Origin: Rhodoferax lacus
GTDB taxonomy: Bacteria; Pseudomonadota; Gammaproteobacteria; Burkholderiales; Burkholderiaceae_C
DNA: 64,000 nt
NCBI RefSeq assembly: GCF_003415675.1
Contig: NZ_QFZK01000005.1
Coordinates: 1 to 64,000, forward strand
Direction: 5' to 3'
A model generated the notes under the pieces. It did not search any database, was not told the DNA's origin, and saw only the letters and a list, made by a program, of their open reading frames with translations. Each line of letters starts with the position of its first letter. Position 1 is the first letter of the stretch. Shown here piece after piece: positions 28,214 through 36,782 of the stretch. A program made the translations under genes and the position numbers.

Positions 28214-28960
28214 ATGCGCTTTGATGTCCTCACGATTTTCCCCGAACTGTTCGCGCCCTTTCTGACGTCTGGCATCACACGCCGCGCCTATGAGAGTGCG
28301 CAGGTCGATGTGCAACTCACCAACCCGCGCGACTTTGCAGCAGGTACCTACCGCCGCATCGACGACCGTCCCTTTGGCGGCGGTCCCGGCATGGTCATGA
28401 TGGCCGAGCCGCTGGCGCAGTCCCTTGCCCACATAAAGTCGCAGCGCACCGAGCAGGGTCCGGTGGTGCTGTTCTCGCCCATTGGCCGTGTGATGGACCA
28501 TGCGCTGGTCAGCGAATTTGCCCAAGGCCCGGGGGCGGTGCTGCTGTGCGGTCGCTACGAAGGGCTGGATCAGCGCTTTATTGATACCCATGTGGACCTG
28601 CAGATCAGCCTGGGCGACTTTGTGCTGTCGGGCGGAGAGATAGCCGCCATGGCTTTGCTTGATGCCGTGGCCCGTTTGCAGCCCGGTGTGTTGAGTGACC
28701 CCGAGAGCCACCACCAAGACAGCTTCAACCCGGCGCTGGACGGCTTGCTGGATTGCCCGCATTACACCCGCCCCGAGGACTGGCAAGGCCAGGTCGTGCC
28801 CGAGGTTTTGCTGTCGGGTCACCATGTGAACATTGAGCGCTGGCGGCGCGAGCAAAGTCTGGCGCTTACCGCGCGCAACCGGCCTGACCTGCTGGAGCGT
28901 GCGCGTGCCAAAGGCCTCCTGAACAAGCAAGACGAGACCTACCTGGCCAGCCTGGTTTGA
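28214..28960 (+). CDS. trmD: tRNA (guanine-N1-)-methyltransferase
   Basis: TrmD methylates G37 of tRNAs with SAM and prevents frameshifting. The 248-residue product has the SPOUT-fold trefoil knot region [15 protein letters not shown] and the [12 protein letters not shown] motif, plus the GGGPGMVM loop. The ATG at 28214 gives a typical [13 protein letters not shown] start; a TTG at 28199 overlapping the rimM stop (TTGA) is an alternative. It is the third gene of the operon. Confidence 0.96.
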   Translation: MRFDVLTIFPELFAPFLTSGITRRAYESAQVDVQLTNPRDFAAGTYRRIDDRPFGGGPGMVMMAEPLAQSLAHIKSQRTEQGPVVLFSPIGRVMDHALVSEFAQGPGAVLLCGRYEGLDQRFIDTHVDLQISLGDFVLSGGEIAAMALLDAVARLQPGVLSDPESHHQDSFNPALDGLLDCPHYTRPEDWQGQVVPEVLLSGHHVNIERWRREQSLALTARNRPDLLERARAKGLLNKQDETYLASLV

Positions 28961-28967
28961 AGCAGGC

Positions 28968-29071
28968 TATAATGGCAGGCTAACCGATCCTCTGGCCGAC
29001 CAGGCATGTTCCCCTTGCGGGACCATGATTGCCATCAATCCCGATGGCGGTGCGCCCAAGATCACAAGGAA
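28968..29071 (+). promoter_or_regulatory. Internal rplS promoter and hairpin-rich leader
   Basis: TATAAT (28968-28973) lies just after the trmD stop, so rplS can be transcribed on its own. The 100-nt leader that follows has several hairpins: CTGG/CCAG near 28991-29004, a GTTCCC/CGGGAC pair near 29009-29023, and a perfect GCCATC/GATGGC pair at about 29032-29048. AAGGA (29066-29070) is the ribosome binding site. The compact series before a ribosomal-protein gene suggests autoregulation. The -35 is weak. Confidence 0.5.
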
Positions 29072-29075
29072 AACC

Positions 29076-29456
29076 ATGAACCTCATCCAGATACTCGAGC
29101 AGGAAGAAATCGCCCGCCTCGGAAAAACCATTCCCTCTTTTGCCCCCGGCGACACGGTTATCGTGAACGTCAACGTGGTGGAAGGTACCCGCAAGCGCGT
29201 TCAGGCCTACGAAGGCGTGGTGATTGCCAAGCGCAACCGTGGCCTCAACAGCGGCTTCATCGTGCGCAAGATCTCCAGCGGCGAAGGCGTGGAGCGTACG
29301 TTCCAGACCTACAGCCCGCTGATTGCCAGCATCGAAGTCAAGCGCCGCGGTGATGTTCGCCGCGCCAAGCTGTACTACCTGCGTGACCGCAGCGGCAAGT
29401 CGGCACGTATCAAGGAAAAGCTGCCAGCCAAGAAGACGGCAGCTGTGGCCGCATAA
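29076..29456 (+). CDS. rplS: 50S ribosomal protein L19
   Basis: L19 sits at the 30S-50S interface. The 126-residue product has the typical N-terminus [35 protein letters not shown] in part, and the [19 protein letters not shown] tail followed by a short Ala/Lys-rich end. ATG at 29076 follows AAGGA at 5-nt spacing; an ATG at 29025 is upstream in the folded leader and is not a real start. A terminator follows. Confidence 0.98.
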   Translation: MNLIQILEQEEIARLGKTIPSFAPGDTVIVNVNVVEGTRKRVQAYEGVVIAKRNRGLNSGFIVRKISSGEGVERTFQTYSPLIASIEVKRRGDVRRAKLYYLRDRSGKSARIKEKLPAKKTAAVAA

Positions 29457-29475
29457 ATCTGCGACGCCGTTCTTG

Positions 29476-29514
29476 AAAAAACCGCCCCAGTCTTGCACTG
29501 CGGCGGTTTTTTTT
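29476..29514 (+). terminator. Intrinsic terminator after rplS
   Basis: ACCGCC (29481-29486) pairs with GGCGGT (29502-29507) with flanking A and T tracts, and eight or more T residues follow. It closes the rpsP operon. Confidence 0.93.
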
Positions 29515-29549
29515 ACGTCGCTGTCCTTCACCTTTTTCCGTGAACCGCC

Positions 29550-30224
29550 TTGGCTCTCCCTCCATCGTTTGATCCAAAAGCCGTGCCCGTGCAGGCCGTT
29601 GACCGGCACTTGCCCAAGGTCAGTGCGGCAAGCCTGACGCCGCAGGCCATTGCGGCGCGCTTTGCCCGCCAGCACGCCTGGGAGCCCGAACTGCGCCAGG
29701 AAGCCAAATTCATGGACCGCCCACCGGCCCATGCCTCGGTGCTGATTCCGCTGGTGCAACGGGAGCGTCTGACTGTGCTGCTGACGCTACGGCCCACGCA
29801 CATGTCCAGCCACTCCGGCCAGATTGCCTTTCCCGGCGGCAAGGCCGACCCCGAGGACCAGGATGCCGTGGCCACGGCCCTGCGCGAGGCAGAGGAAGAG
29901 GTGGGCCTGCAGCCGGGATTTGTGCAGGTGATGGGCAGCTTGCCCGTCTACACCACCGGCAGCGCCTTCATCGTGACCCCGGTTGTGGCCCTGGTGCGGC
30001 CCGGATTCCAGTTGCAGGCCAATGCCGATGAAGTGGACGAAGTGTTCGAAGTGCCGCTGGACTTTTTGATGGACCCTGCCCACCACCGCCACCATGTGGT
30101 GGACTTTGCTGGTGGGCAGCGCAACTGGCTGTCCATGCCCTACCAAGATGGCTCTACCGAGCGCTTCATCTGGGGCGCCACAGCAGGCATGTTGCGCAAT
30201 TTTTACCGCTTTTTGCTGGACTGA
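29550..30224 (+). CDS. CoA pyrophosphatase, Nudix family (NudL-like)
   Basis: This family hydrolyses CoA or oxidised CoA to 4'-phosphopantetheine and ADP. The 224-residue product has the diagnostic UPF0035 motif SSHSGQIAFPGGKAD running into the Nudix helix ATALREAEEEVGL. The start appears to be TTG at 29550, with no good Shine-Dalgarno; the next ATG lies at about residue 55, too far in. It follows the rplS terminator and precedes the CobD-like gene by 49 bp. Confidence 0.88.
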   Translation: MALPPSFDPKAVPVQAVDRHLPKVSAASLTPQAIAARFARQHAWEPELRQEAKFMDRPPAHASVLIPLVQRERLTVLLTLRPTHMSSHSGQIAFPGGKADPEDQDAVATALREAEEEVGLQPGFVQVMGSLPVYTTGSAFIVTPVVALVRPGFQLQANADEVDEVFEVPLDFLMDPAHHRHHVVDFAGGQRNWLSMPYQDGSTERFIWGATAGMLRNFYRFLLD

Positions 30225-30261
30225 GCAGTGACTGCGACCCGAATGGCCATGCTGTACTGGG

Positions 30262-30273
30262 TATGATGATTCC
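30262..30273 (+). promoter_or_regulatory. -10 element abutting the CobD-like start
   Basis: TATGAT (30262-30267) lies 6 nt before the ATG at 30274 and no Shine-Dalgarno is present, consistent with a leaderless mRNA. No good -35 is visible at 16-18 nt. Confidence 0.4.
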
Positions 30274-31194
30274 ATGAGTTTTATCTCGATTCTTTTCGCC
30301 CTGCTGCTGGAGCAGGCCAGGCCCTTGGGTCAGCTCAATCCCGTGCACAACACCAACCGCGGCTGGGTGCGCTGGATCATCCGCAACTTCGATGCGGGCA
30401 AGACCCACCACGGCTGGCTGACCTGGTCGCTGGCGGTGATTGTTCCCTCCGTGCTGGCCTGTGGTGTGCACTGGCTGCTGGTTTGGTCCCTGGGCTGGGT
30501 GGCGGCGGTGGTATGGAACATTGCCGTGCTGTATGTCACGCTGGGCTTTCGCCAGTTCAGCCACCACTTCACCCTGATTCGCGACGCCCTGTACGCCGGT
30601 GATGAAGCCCTGGCGCGCCAGAAGCTGGCCGAGTGGATGCGCATGGATGCCAGCGAGCTGCCGCGCAGCGAAATCGTGCGCCATGTGATCGAGTATTCGG
30701 CACTGTCTGCGCACCGCCATGTGTTTGGTGTGCTGGCCTGGTATTCGGTGCTGGCGGCCTTGGGGCTGGGTCCCGCAGGCGCGGTGTTCTACCGCATTGC
30801 CGAGTATGTGGGCCGCTATGTCAACCGGCCTTTGCTGCCCACCAGCACCGGTGTCAGCAATGCCCTGCAGGTCATTGCGACCCGCGCCTGGTTTTTGACT
30901 GATTGGGTACCCGTGCGCCTCACAGCCTTGGGTTTTGCATTTGTGGGCAGCTTTGAAGAAGCCGTGGACAGCTGGCGCCAGTACGCCGCCCGCTATCCCG
31001 GTGACAACGATGGCGTGGTGCTGGCGGCAACTGCCGGCGCCATCAACGTGCAGCTCGGAGAGCCGGAGCAGGGTGGCGAAGGCCCCACACCGCAGGCCGT
31101 GCACTTGCGCGCTTTTGTCGGCTTGGTGTGGCGCACCGTGGTGATGTGGATGGTGATTCTGGTGCTGCTGTCACTGGCCCGTTTGCTGGGTTAG
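30274..31194 (+). CDS. CobD/CbiB-family integral membrane protein
   Basis: The 306-residue product has four or five hydrophobic segments and resembles the CobD/CbiB (adenosylcobinamide-phosphate synthase) and AmpE superfamily, with EQARPLGQLNPVHN near the N-terminus and a DSWRQYAARYPGDNDG block characteristic of the family. No cobalamin genes are nearby, so a role in cobalamin synthesis should not be assumed; AmpE-like members function otherwise. It is convergent with rsgA. The start is probably leaderless. Confidence 0.75.
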   Translation: MSFISILFALLLEQARPLGQLNPVHNTNRGWVRWIIRNFDAGKTHHGWLTWSLAVIVPSVLACGVHWLLVWSLGWVAAVVWNIAVLYVTLGFRQFSHHFTLIRDALYAGDEALARQKLAEWMRMDASELPRSEIVRHVIEYSALSAHRHVFGVLAWYSVLAALGLGPAGAVFYRIAEYVGRYVNRPLLPTSTGVSNALQVIATRAWFLTDWVPVRLTALGFAFVGSFEEAVDSWRQYAARYPGDNDGVVLAATAGAINVQLGEPEQGGEGPTPQAVHLRAFVGLVWRTVVMWMVILVLLSLARLLG

Positions 31195-31229
31195 CTTGCC
31201 CCACGCAACGGGTAACCGTGGGGTTGCCT

Positions 31230-32156
31230 TCAATATCTCTTTTGCGATAGCTCTGCAAACAGATCGCCATAGATCTTGAAGCGGTTGGCGCTAATGGTGC
31301 GTACCCCTTCAGCCTGGATTGCGCGCAACACCCCACAGCCCGGCTCATGCAGGTGCGTGCAGTTGTAGAACTTGCAGTCTCCGGCCTGGGCTTTGATGTC
31401 GGGCATCAGGCTGGCCAGGTGCATAGGCTCTATGTGGTTCAGGCCAAACTCCTGAAAGCCCGGCGAGTCGATAACCGCCGTCGTTTTGGCCGCGTCCACC
31501 CAGTACAGGCTGGTGCTGGTAGTGGTGTGTTTGCCGGAGTTTAGCGCGGTCGAAATCTCCTGGGTCAGCACCTGTGCGCCGGGCAGGAGGCGGTTGATAA
31601 AGGTGCTTTTTCCTGAGCCCGACGGCCCGAGTACCAGCGTGGTCTTGCCTGCCAGCAGCGGCATGAGTGCCGCGAGTTCCGTGGCCGCAATGCCTTCCAG
31701 CTTGGGCTTGAGGGCCAGCGGGACCACGCTGTAACCCATGTCCCGGTACACGCCCATGCGCTCCCATGCGCGGCCAAAGGGCTCGGTCAAATCGCTTTTA
31801 TTCAGGGCGATGATGGGCTTGATTTTTTCCGCCTCGGCGGCAATAAGGGCGCGAGAGAGTTGGCTCTCCGAGAACTCGGGCTCGGCGGCAATCAGCACCA
31901 GCACCTGGTCCAGGTTGGCGGCAAACGACTTGGTGCGGATCTCATCCTGGCGGTAAAACAGGTTGCTACGCGGCAGCACTTTTTCGATGGTGCCTTCGTC
32001 CTCAGTAGCCTGCCAGAGCACCCGGTCGCCCACCACGGTCTGGCTCTTTTTGCCGCGCGGGTGGCAGATCAAACGCTGCCCGTCGGGAGTTTCCACCAGC
32101 ACGTGGCGGCCATGTCCGGCCACAACCAGGCCGGGTTCCAAAGTGGGATTTGCCAA
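31230..32156 (-). CDS. rsgA: Small ribosomal subunit biogenesis GTPase RsgA
   Basis: RsgA is a circularly permuted GTPase that checks late 30S assembly. The 308-residue product has an N-terminal OB domain, then G4 (ALNKSDL), G1 (GPSGSGKST) and G3 (DSPGFQ) in permuted order, and a C-terminal zinc finger (CKFYNCTHLHEPGC). The start is TTG at 32156, 15 bp after the pterin-dehydratase stop, with a weak GAAGAG upstream; no ATG is available before the OB domain. Confidence 0.95.
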   Translation of the reverse strand: MANPTLEPGLVVAGHGRHVLVETPDGQRLICHPRGKKSQTVVGDRVLWQATEDEGTIEKVLPRSNLFYRQDEIRTKSFAANLDQVLVLIAAEPEFSESQLSRALIAAEAEKIKPIIALNKSDLTEPFGRAWERMGVYRDMGYSVVPLALKPKLEGIAATELAALMPLLAGKTTLVLGPSGSGKSTFINRLLPGAQVLTQEISTALNSGKHTTTSTSLYWVDAAKTTAVIDSPGFQEFGLNHIEPMHLASLMPDIKAQAGDCKFYNCTHLHEPGCGVLRAIQAEGVRTISANRFKIYGDLFAELSQKRY

Positions 32157-32171
32157 GTGTTTAAAGTCTCT

Positions 32172-32513
32172 TCAGGTCGTTGGGGGCTGCAGCGCATCCA
32201 CCAGCGCGGCACAGGCAAAGTCGGTCTGGGTAATGCCCTGCACATCGTGGGTGTTGAAGCGCACGCTGCAGTTGCCATAGTGCACCAGCAACTCGGGGTG
32301 GTGGTCCTGCTGCTCGGCGATATAGGCCACCGCGTTCACAAAGGACATGGTGCGCAGATAGTTCTTGAAGGCAAAAGTCTTCTCAATAGCGACGTCGGCA
32401 CCGTCACCATGCAGCTTCCAGCCGTCCAGCTTGGACAGGGCGGCAATCACCTGGGTGGCGCTCAGAACCTGCCGCAGTGGCTTGGGTGGTGTAGTGGGAG
32501 GGGGTGTGGACAT
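32172..32513 (-). CDS. Pterin-4a-carbinolamine dehydratase
   Basis: This enzyme dehydrates 4a-hydroxytetrahydropterin, recycling the cofactor of phenylalanine hydroxylase; related proteins are also used outside that pathway. The 113-residue product has the signature region QDHHPELLVHYGNCSVRFNTHD with catalytic histidines. ATG at 32513 is preferred over an upstream TTG. It lies between the M48 protease gene and rsgA. No phenylalanine hydroxylase gene is in this window. Confidence 0.92.
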   Translation of the reverse strand: MSTPPPTTPPKPLRQVLSATQVIAALSKLDGWKLHGDGADVAIEKTFAFKNYLRTMSFVNAVAYIAEQQDHHPELLVHYGNCSVRFNTHDVQGITQTDFACAALVDALQPPTT

Positions 32514-32533
32514 GGGCTTCGCAGTCAAAAAAA

Positions 32534-33826
32534 TCAGGCGGGTGCAGCGCTGCCCAGCATGCGCCCCAGGCGCTCGCTGGCGGGCGGGTGCGAGTAGTAA
32601 AACTTCACATACACCGGGTCGGGTGTGAGGGTGGAGGCATTGTCCTTGTAGAGCTTGAGCAGGGCCGAGCGCAGGTCCGCACCGCTTGTCTGGGCCACGG
32701 CATAGGCATCGGCCTCGAACTCGTGCTTGCGCGACAGTTGCGCGAAGAGCGGGCTGATGAAGGTGCTGAACAAGGGCAGCACCATCATGAACAGCAGCAG
32801 GGCCAGCGCATCGTTGGCGCCACGCAGATTGGGGATCACACCCAGGCCAATGTAGAACCAGGCCTGGCCGCTCAGCCAGCCCAGCAGCGCAAAGCCCAAG
32901 AGGCTCAAGGCAAACATGGAAACGATGCGCTTCAAAATGTGGCGGTGCTTGAAGTGCCCCAGCTCATGGGCCAGCACCGCATCCACCTCACCGGGTGTGA
33001 GCTGCTCCAGCAGCGTGTCGTAAAACACCACGCGTTTGGAGGCGCCAAAGCCGGTGAAGTAGGCATTGGCATGGGCGCTGCGTTTGCTGCCATCCATTAC
33101 AAAAAAGCCTTTGGAGGTAAAGCCGCAGCGCGCCATCAGGCTGGTCACGCGGTCTTTGAGTTCCGGGTTGTCCAGCGGTTTGAACTGGTTGAACCAGGGT
33201 GCAATCAGGGTGGGGTAGAGCAGCAGCATCAGCAGGTTGAAACCCATCCACACGCACCAGGTCCACAGCCACCAGAGGGCGCCGGTGGTACCCATCATCC
33301 ACAGCACCAGTGTGATCAGCGGCAGGCCCAGCAAGGCGCCCAGCACCAGCGATTTCAGCAGATCCTGCAGCCACAGTTTGGGCGTGGTCTTGTTGAAGCC
33401 AAAGCGCTGTTCGATGACAAAGGTTTTGTACAGGGTGAAGGGAAAGTCGATCACCGCGCCTATGGCGGTGAAGCTGGCCAGCAGCGCCACCTGTTGACCC
33501 AGGCCAGGCTGCAGCCATTGCAGCAAGGTCTGGTTCAGCCAGGACAGGCCGCCCAGCAGCGTCCAGGCCAGCAGCACGGCTGCGCCCCAGGCCAGTTCCA
33601 GCATGCCAAAGCGGGCCAGCACCAGGGTGTAGTCGGCCGCCTTCTGGTGGGCGCAAAGGCTGATCTGGCTGGCAAAGGCGGCAGGTACTTCTGCACGGTG
33701 TGCGGCCACGTGGCGCATCTGGCGTGTGGCCAGCCAGAATTTCAGCAGCAAGCCCAGCACCAGGGCGGCAGCAAAGGCCATCGACATCAGAAAGGAAAGC
33801 TGGCCGAATAAAGAATCATCGTTCAT
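32534..33826 (-). CDS. M48-family membrane zinc metallopeptidase (Ste24-like)
   Basis: The 430-residue product matches the CAAX-prenyl-protease-1-like M48 group. It has an N-terminal membrane domain with several helices, the zinc motif HELGH at residues 287-291, two further helices, and the third zinc ligand in HEFEADAYA near residue 365. In bacteria such proteins act in inner-membrane protein quality control. It is divergent from orn across a 36-bp gap without room for ordinary 5' leaders; a TAAACT hexamer lies 8 nt before its ATG. Confidence 0.9.
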   Translation of the reverse strand: MNDDSLFGQLSFLMSMAFAAALVLGLLLKFWLATRQMRHVAAHRAEVPAAFASQISLCAHQKAADYTLVLARFGMLELAWGAAVLLAWTLLGGLSWLNQTLLQWLQPGLGQQVALLASFTAIGAVIDFPFTLYKTFVIEQRFGFNKTTPKLWLQDLLKSLVLGALLGLPLITLVLWMMGTTGALWWLWTWCVWMGFNLLMLLLYPTLIAPWFNQFKPLDNPELKDRVTSLMARCGFTSKGFFVMDGSKRSAHANAYFTGFGASKRVVFYDTLLEQLTPGEVDAVLAHELGHFKHRHILKRIVSMFALSLLGFALLGWLSGQAWFYIGLGVIPNLRGANDALALLLFMMVLPLFSTFISPLFAQLSRKHEFEADAYAVAQTSGADLRSALLKLYKDNASTLTPDPVYVKFYYSHPPASERLGRMLGSAAPA

Positions 33827-33862
33827 GGTGACCGAGTTTAGGCCATGGGCGACAATGGCGGC
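33827..33862. promoter_or_regulatory. 36-bp divergent M48-protease / orn promoter region
   Basis: On the plus strand GTGACC (33828-33833) and GACAAT (33851-33856), 17 nt apart, lie just before the orn ATG at 33863 (6-nt gap). On the minus strand TAAACT (33840-33835) lies 8 nt before the protease ATG. Neither start has a Shine-Dalgarno. If orn starts at the alternative ATG at 33845, the gap shrinks to 18 bp. Confidence 0.45.
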
Positions 33863-34429
33863 ATGGCTGAACCGAACACCCCTTTAGGCAAATCCGACAA
33901 GAACCTGGTCTGGCTAGACTGCGAGATGACCGGCTTGGATCCCGAGCGCGAACGCATCATCGAGATCGCTGTCATTGTTACCAGCCCTGATTTGGCGATT
34001 CGTATGGAAGGGCCGGTTTTTGCCATTCACCAAAGCGATGCCTTGCTGAATGGCATGGATGCCTGGAACAAGGGCACGCATGGCAAGAGCGGCCTGATCG
34101 ACAAGGTGAAGGCTTCCACCATCAGCGAAGAGCAGGCACAGGCTGAGTTGATCACCTTCCTGAGCCAGTATGTCCCGGCCAACGGCTCGCCCATGTGCGG
34201 CAACTCCATAGGGCAAGACCGGCGCTTTCTGGTGAAGTACATGCCCAAGCTGGAAGCGTTCTTCCACTACCGCAATCTGGATGTCAGCACCTTGAAGGAG
34301 CTGGCCAAGCGCTGGAAGCCCGAGGTGTATGCGTCCTTCAAAAAGCAGCAGCGCCACACGGCCCTGGCCGATGTGCACGAATCCATCGACGAAATGCTGC
34401 ACTACCGCACCCACTTCCTGAAGCTTTAG
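33863..34429 (+). CDS. orn: Oligoribonuclease
   Basis: Orn degrades 2-5 nt RNAs (including pGpG from cyclic-di-GMP turnover) from the 3' end. The 188-residue product is a DEDDh exonuclease: [10 protein letters not shown] gives the first D and E, IGQDRRFL the next D, and the C-terminal [11 protein letters not shown] the H and D. ATG at 33863 (MAEPNTP) is preferred over 33845 because a -10-like GACAAT lies 6 nt upstream, as in other genes here; the longer form adds six residues. Confidence 0.95.
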   Translation: MAEPNTPLGKSDKNLVWLDCEMTGLDPERERIIEIAVIVTSPDLAIRMEGPVFAIHQSDALLNGMDAWNKGTHGKSGLIDKVKASTISEEQAQAELITFLSQYVPANGSPMCGNSIGQDRRFLVKYMPKLEAFFHYRNLDVSTLKELAKRWKPEVYASFKKQQRHTALADVHESIDEMLHYRTHFLKL

Positions 34430-34462
34430 GCAAGCTCATTAGGTAGAAACCCGAATCCGTGC

Positions 34463-34652
34463 CATAATCGCAGGCTGCGCTACACACGGTAGCCAGTTTG
34501 CACATCTCCCTTCATTCACCGGACCCCCAATACATGGGGTCCCAAGCTAAGAGACCCGCTACGGGTCTGAGCAGGTTCCGTTTGATGGTTGATGTTTTTT
34601 AACCATTAACGGAGCAGCCGCACAACCTGCGGCGCTCGCGTGTGAGAAAACC
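34463..34652 (+). promoter_or_regulatory. Long structured 5' leader of the DEAD-box helicase gene
   Basis: CATAAT (34463-34468) is a probable -10. The roughly 180-nt leader has three consecutive hairpins: GGACCCC/GGGGTCC (34521-34527 with 34536-34542), a perfect 7-bp AGACCCG/CGGGTCT with a 3-nt loop (34552-34558 with 34562-34568), and TTGATGGTT/AACCATTAA around a T-rich loop (34582-34590 with 34601-34609). Long folded leaders are common on cold-induced RNA-helicase genes. The ribosome binding site just before the ATG is weak. Confidence 0.6.
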
Positions 34653-36650
34653 ATGACTGACGCTTTTGAAGTGACAGGCGAATTCGCGCCTGCCGAAAAT
34701 TTTTCTGCCCCCTTGGATACCGCTTTGGAGTCTGCTTCCCCTGTGGAAGTGATTGCTGAAGCAGTTGCCGATGTGCCTGAAGCCCCCAACGGCTTTGTGG
34801 AACTGGGCCTGGCCCGTGAACTGGTGATGGCGGTAAAGGACCTGGGCTACACCCAGCCCACCACCGTGCAGATGAAAACCATTCCCCTGGCTCTGCCCTC
34901 CACCGTGGAAGGCCAGAAGGCTGGCTACATCGACCTGATGGTCTCCAGCCAGACCGGTAGCGGCAAGACCGCCGCCTTCCTCTTGCCCGTGCTGCACACC
35001 CTGCTGGCCCAGCAAGCTGCTGCCGAGACTGCCGAGCGCGAAGAGTTCGAAGCCGCCACCGCTGCCGCACTGGCCGCCGGCCAGCCCGCACCCAAGCGCC
35101 CCAAGCGCAAGGACCCGACCAGCCAGCGCAACTTCAAGGCCGCCACCCCCGGCGCCCTGATCGTCTGCCCGACCCGTGAGCTGGCCCAGCAGGTGGCCCA
35201 TGACGCCATCGACCTGGTGCAACATTGCCGCGGCCTGCGCGTGGCCAACATCGTGGGCGGCATGCCTTACCAGCTGCAAATCGCCAAGCTGCAAAACGCC
35301 GACCTGGTGGTGGCCACCCCCGGCCGTCTGCTGGACCTGCAACGCTCGCAGCAAATCAAGCTCGACCAGGTGCAATTCCTGGTGGTGGACGAAGCCGACC
35401 GCATGCTGGACCTGGGCTTCTCGGACGACCTGGCTGAAATCAACCAGCTCACCATCGACCGCAAGCAGACCATGATGTTCAGCGCCACCTTTGCGCCGCG
35501 CATCCAGCAACTCGCTGCCCGCGTCATGCGCGAACCTCAGCGCGTGACCATCGACAACCCGCAGGAAAAGCACGTCAACATCAAGCAGGTGCTGTTCTGG
35601 GCCGACAACGCCCACCACAAGCGCAAGCTGCTGGACCACTGGCTGCGTGACACCAGCATCAACCAGGCCATCGTGTTTGCCAGCACCCAGATCGAGTGCG
35701 ACGGCCTGGCCAACGACCTGCAACAAGAAGGCTTCTCGGCCGTGGCCCTGCACGGTGCCCTGAGCCAGGGTCTGCGCAACCGCCGCCTGATGGCCTTGCG
35801 CCAAGGCCAGGTGCAAATCTTGGTGGCTACCGACGTGGCCGCCCGCGGCATTGACGTGCCCACCATCAGCCACGTGTTCAACTTTGGCCTGCCCATGAAG
35901 GCCGAGGACTACACCCACCGCATTGGCCGTACCGGCCGCGCCGGACGCGATGGCCTGGCCATCACCTTCGCCGAAATGCGCGACCGCCGCAAGATTTTCG
36001 ACATTGAAGCCTACACCCGTCAGCCCATCAAGGCTGAAGTGGTGCCCGGCCTGGAGCCGCAGCAGCGCCAGCCCGATGCCCGCCCTGCCAGCAGCTTCGG
36101 TGGCCGTGGCCGCTTTGAAGGCAATGGCGGTGGCGGTGGTGGCGGACGGGACCGCAAGTTCTCCAGCCCGCGTGAAGGCTTCAGCTACGAGCGCAAGGGC
36201 GGTTTCAACGACCGCTTCGCCCAACAGGGCGCTCCTGCTCCCCGTGGTGACTTTGCCCCGCGTGCCGATTTCGCCCCCCGTGGTGACAGCCGTCCTCCCC
36301 GTGGTGATTTCGCTCCGCGCGGTGACTTCGCTCCCCGTGGCGATTTCGCCCCGCGTGGTGACTCGCGTCCTCCCCGTGGCGACTTTGCTCCCCGTGGTGA
36401 TGCACCCCGCGGCGATTTCGCTCCCCGTGGTGACAGCCGTCCTCCCCGTGGTGATTTCAACGCACCTCGCGGTGACTTCGCTCCCCGTGGTGATGCCCCG
36501 CGTGGCGACTTCGGTCCCCGCAAGGACTTTGGCGCACCCCGTGGTGATTTCGGTGCGCCGCGCGGCAAGCCTGCCTTTGCCAAGCCCGGTAACGGCGGCA
36601 AGGTGTTTGTGCCCCGCGATGCCAAGAAGCGCGCAAGCCGCCCTGACTGA
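34653..36650 (+). CDS. DEAD-box ATP-dependent RNA helicase with PRGD-repeat tail
   Basis: The 665-residue product is a RhlE-like helicase. Motif I is SSQTGSGKT, motif II VVDEADRMLD, motif III SATF and motif VI HRIGRTGRAGR. Between motifs I and Ia there is a 40-residue Ala/Glu/Lys-rich insertion. After the helicase core (to about residue 470) comes a glycine-rich stretch and then about 15 PRGD units (residues about 528-640), a basic low-complexity RNA-binding tail. Its leader is long and folded, suggesting cold or post-transcriptional control. The gene ends in an intrinsic terminator. Confidence 0.94.
   Translation: MTDAFEVTGEFAPAENFSAPLDTALESASPVEVIAEAVADVPEAPNGFVELGLARELVMAVKDLGYTQPTTVQMKTIPLALPSTVEGQKAGYIDLMVSSQTGSGKTAAFLLPVLHTLLAQQAAAETAEREEFEAATAAALAAGQPAPKRPKRKDPTSQRNFKAATPGALIVCPTRELAQQVAHDAIDLVQHCRGLRVANIVGGMPYQLQIAKLQNADLVVATPGRLLDLQRSQQIKLDQVQFLVVDEADRMLDLGFSDDLAEINQLTIDRKQTMMFSATFAPRIQQLAARVMREPQRVTIDNPQEKHVNIKQVLFWADNAHHKRKLLDHWLRDTSINQAIVFASTQIECDGLANDLQQEGFSAVALHGALSQGLRNRRLMALRQGQVQILVATDVAARGIDVPTISHVFNFGLPMKAEDYTHRIGRTGRAGRDGLAITFAEMRDRRKIFDIEAYTRQPIKAEVVPGLEPQQRQPDARPASSFGGRGRFEGNGGGGGGGRDRKFSSPREGFSYERKGGFNDRFAQQGAPAPRGDFAPRADFAPRGDSRPPRGDFAPRGDFAPRGDFAPRGDSRPPRGDFAPRGDAPRGDFAPRGDSRPPRGDFNAPRGDFAPRGDAPRGDFGPRKDFGAPRGDFGAPRGKPAFAKPGNGGKVFVPRDAKKRASRPD
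36235..36573 (+). repeat. Coding tandem repeat for PRGD units
   Basis: CCCCGTGGTGA-like 12- to 24-bp units repeat about 15 times with small changes, encoding PRGDF, PRGDS and PRGDA. It is in frame throughout. Such arrays change length easily between strains. Confidence 0.9.
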
Positions 36651-36672
36651 TCCTTGTTGATCGGTTGAATGC

Positions 36673-36704
36673 AAAAAGCCCCGCCGGAAACTGCGGGGCT
36701 TTTT
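36673..36704. terminator. Bidirectional intrinsic terminator
   Basis: AAAAAGCCCCGC (36673-36684) pairs with GCGGGGCTTTTT (36693-36704) across an 8-nt loop, with T-rich sequence on the plus side. It lies between the convergent helicase and dehydrogenase genes and can end both. Confidence 0.9.
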
Positions 36705-36782
36705 GTTTTATGGGGAAAAAAGTTTGGGCTTCTGCCACACCGTTTTTGGATAGTCGCGGTCGGCAACAGACAAATCGATAAA

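Noticed and set aside
30274..31194. Assignment of the CobD/CbiB-like protein to cobalamin synthesis
   Set aside because: No cob/cbi genes are nearby and the family includes members with other roles.
34599..36674. A 691-residue minus-strand open frame opposite the helicase gene
   Set aside because: It is the antisense shadow of a GC-rich repetitive gene; the plus-strand product has every helicase motif in order.
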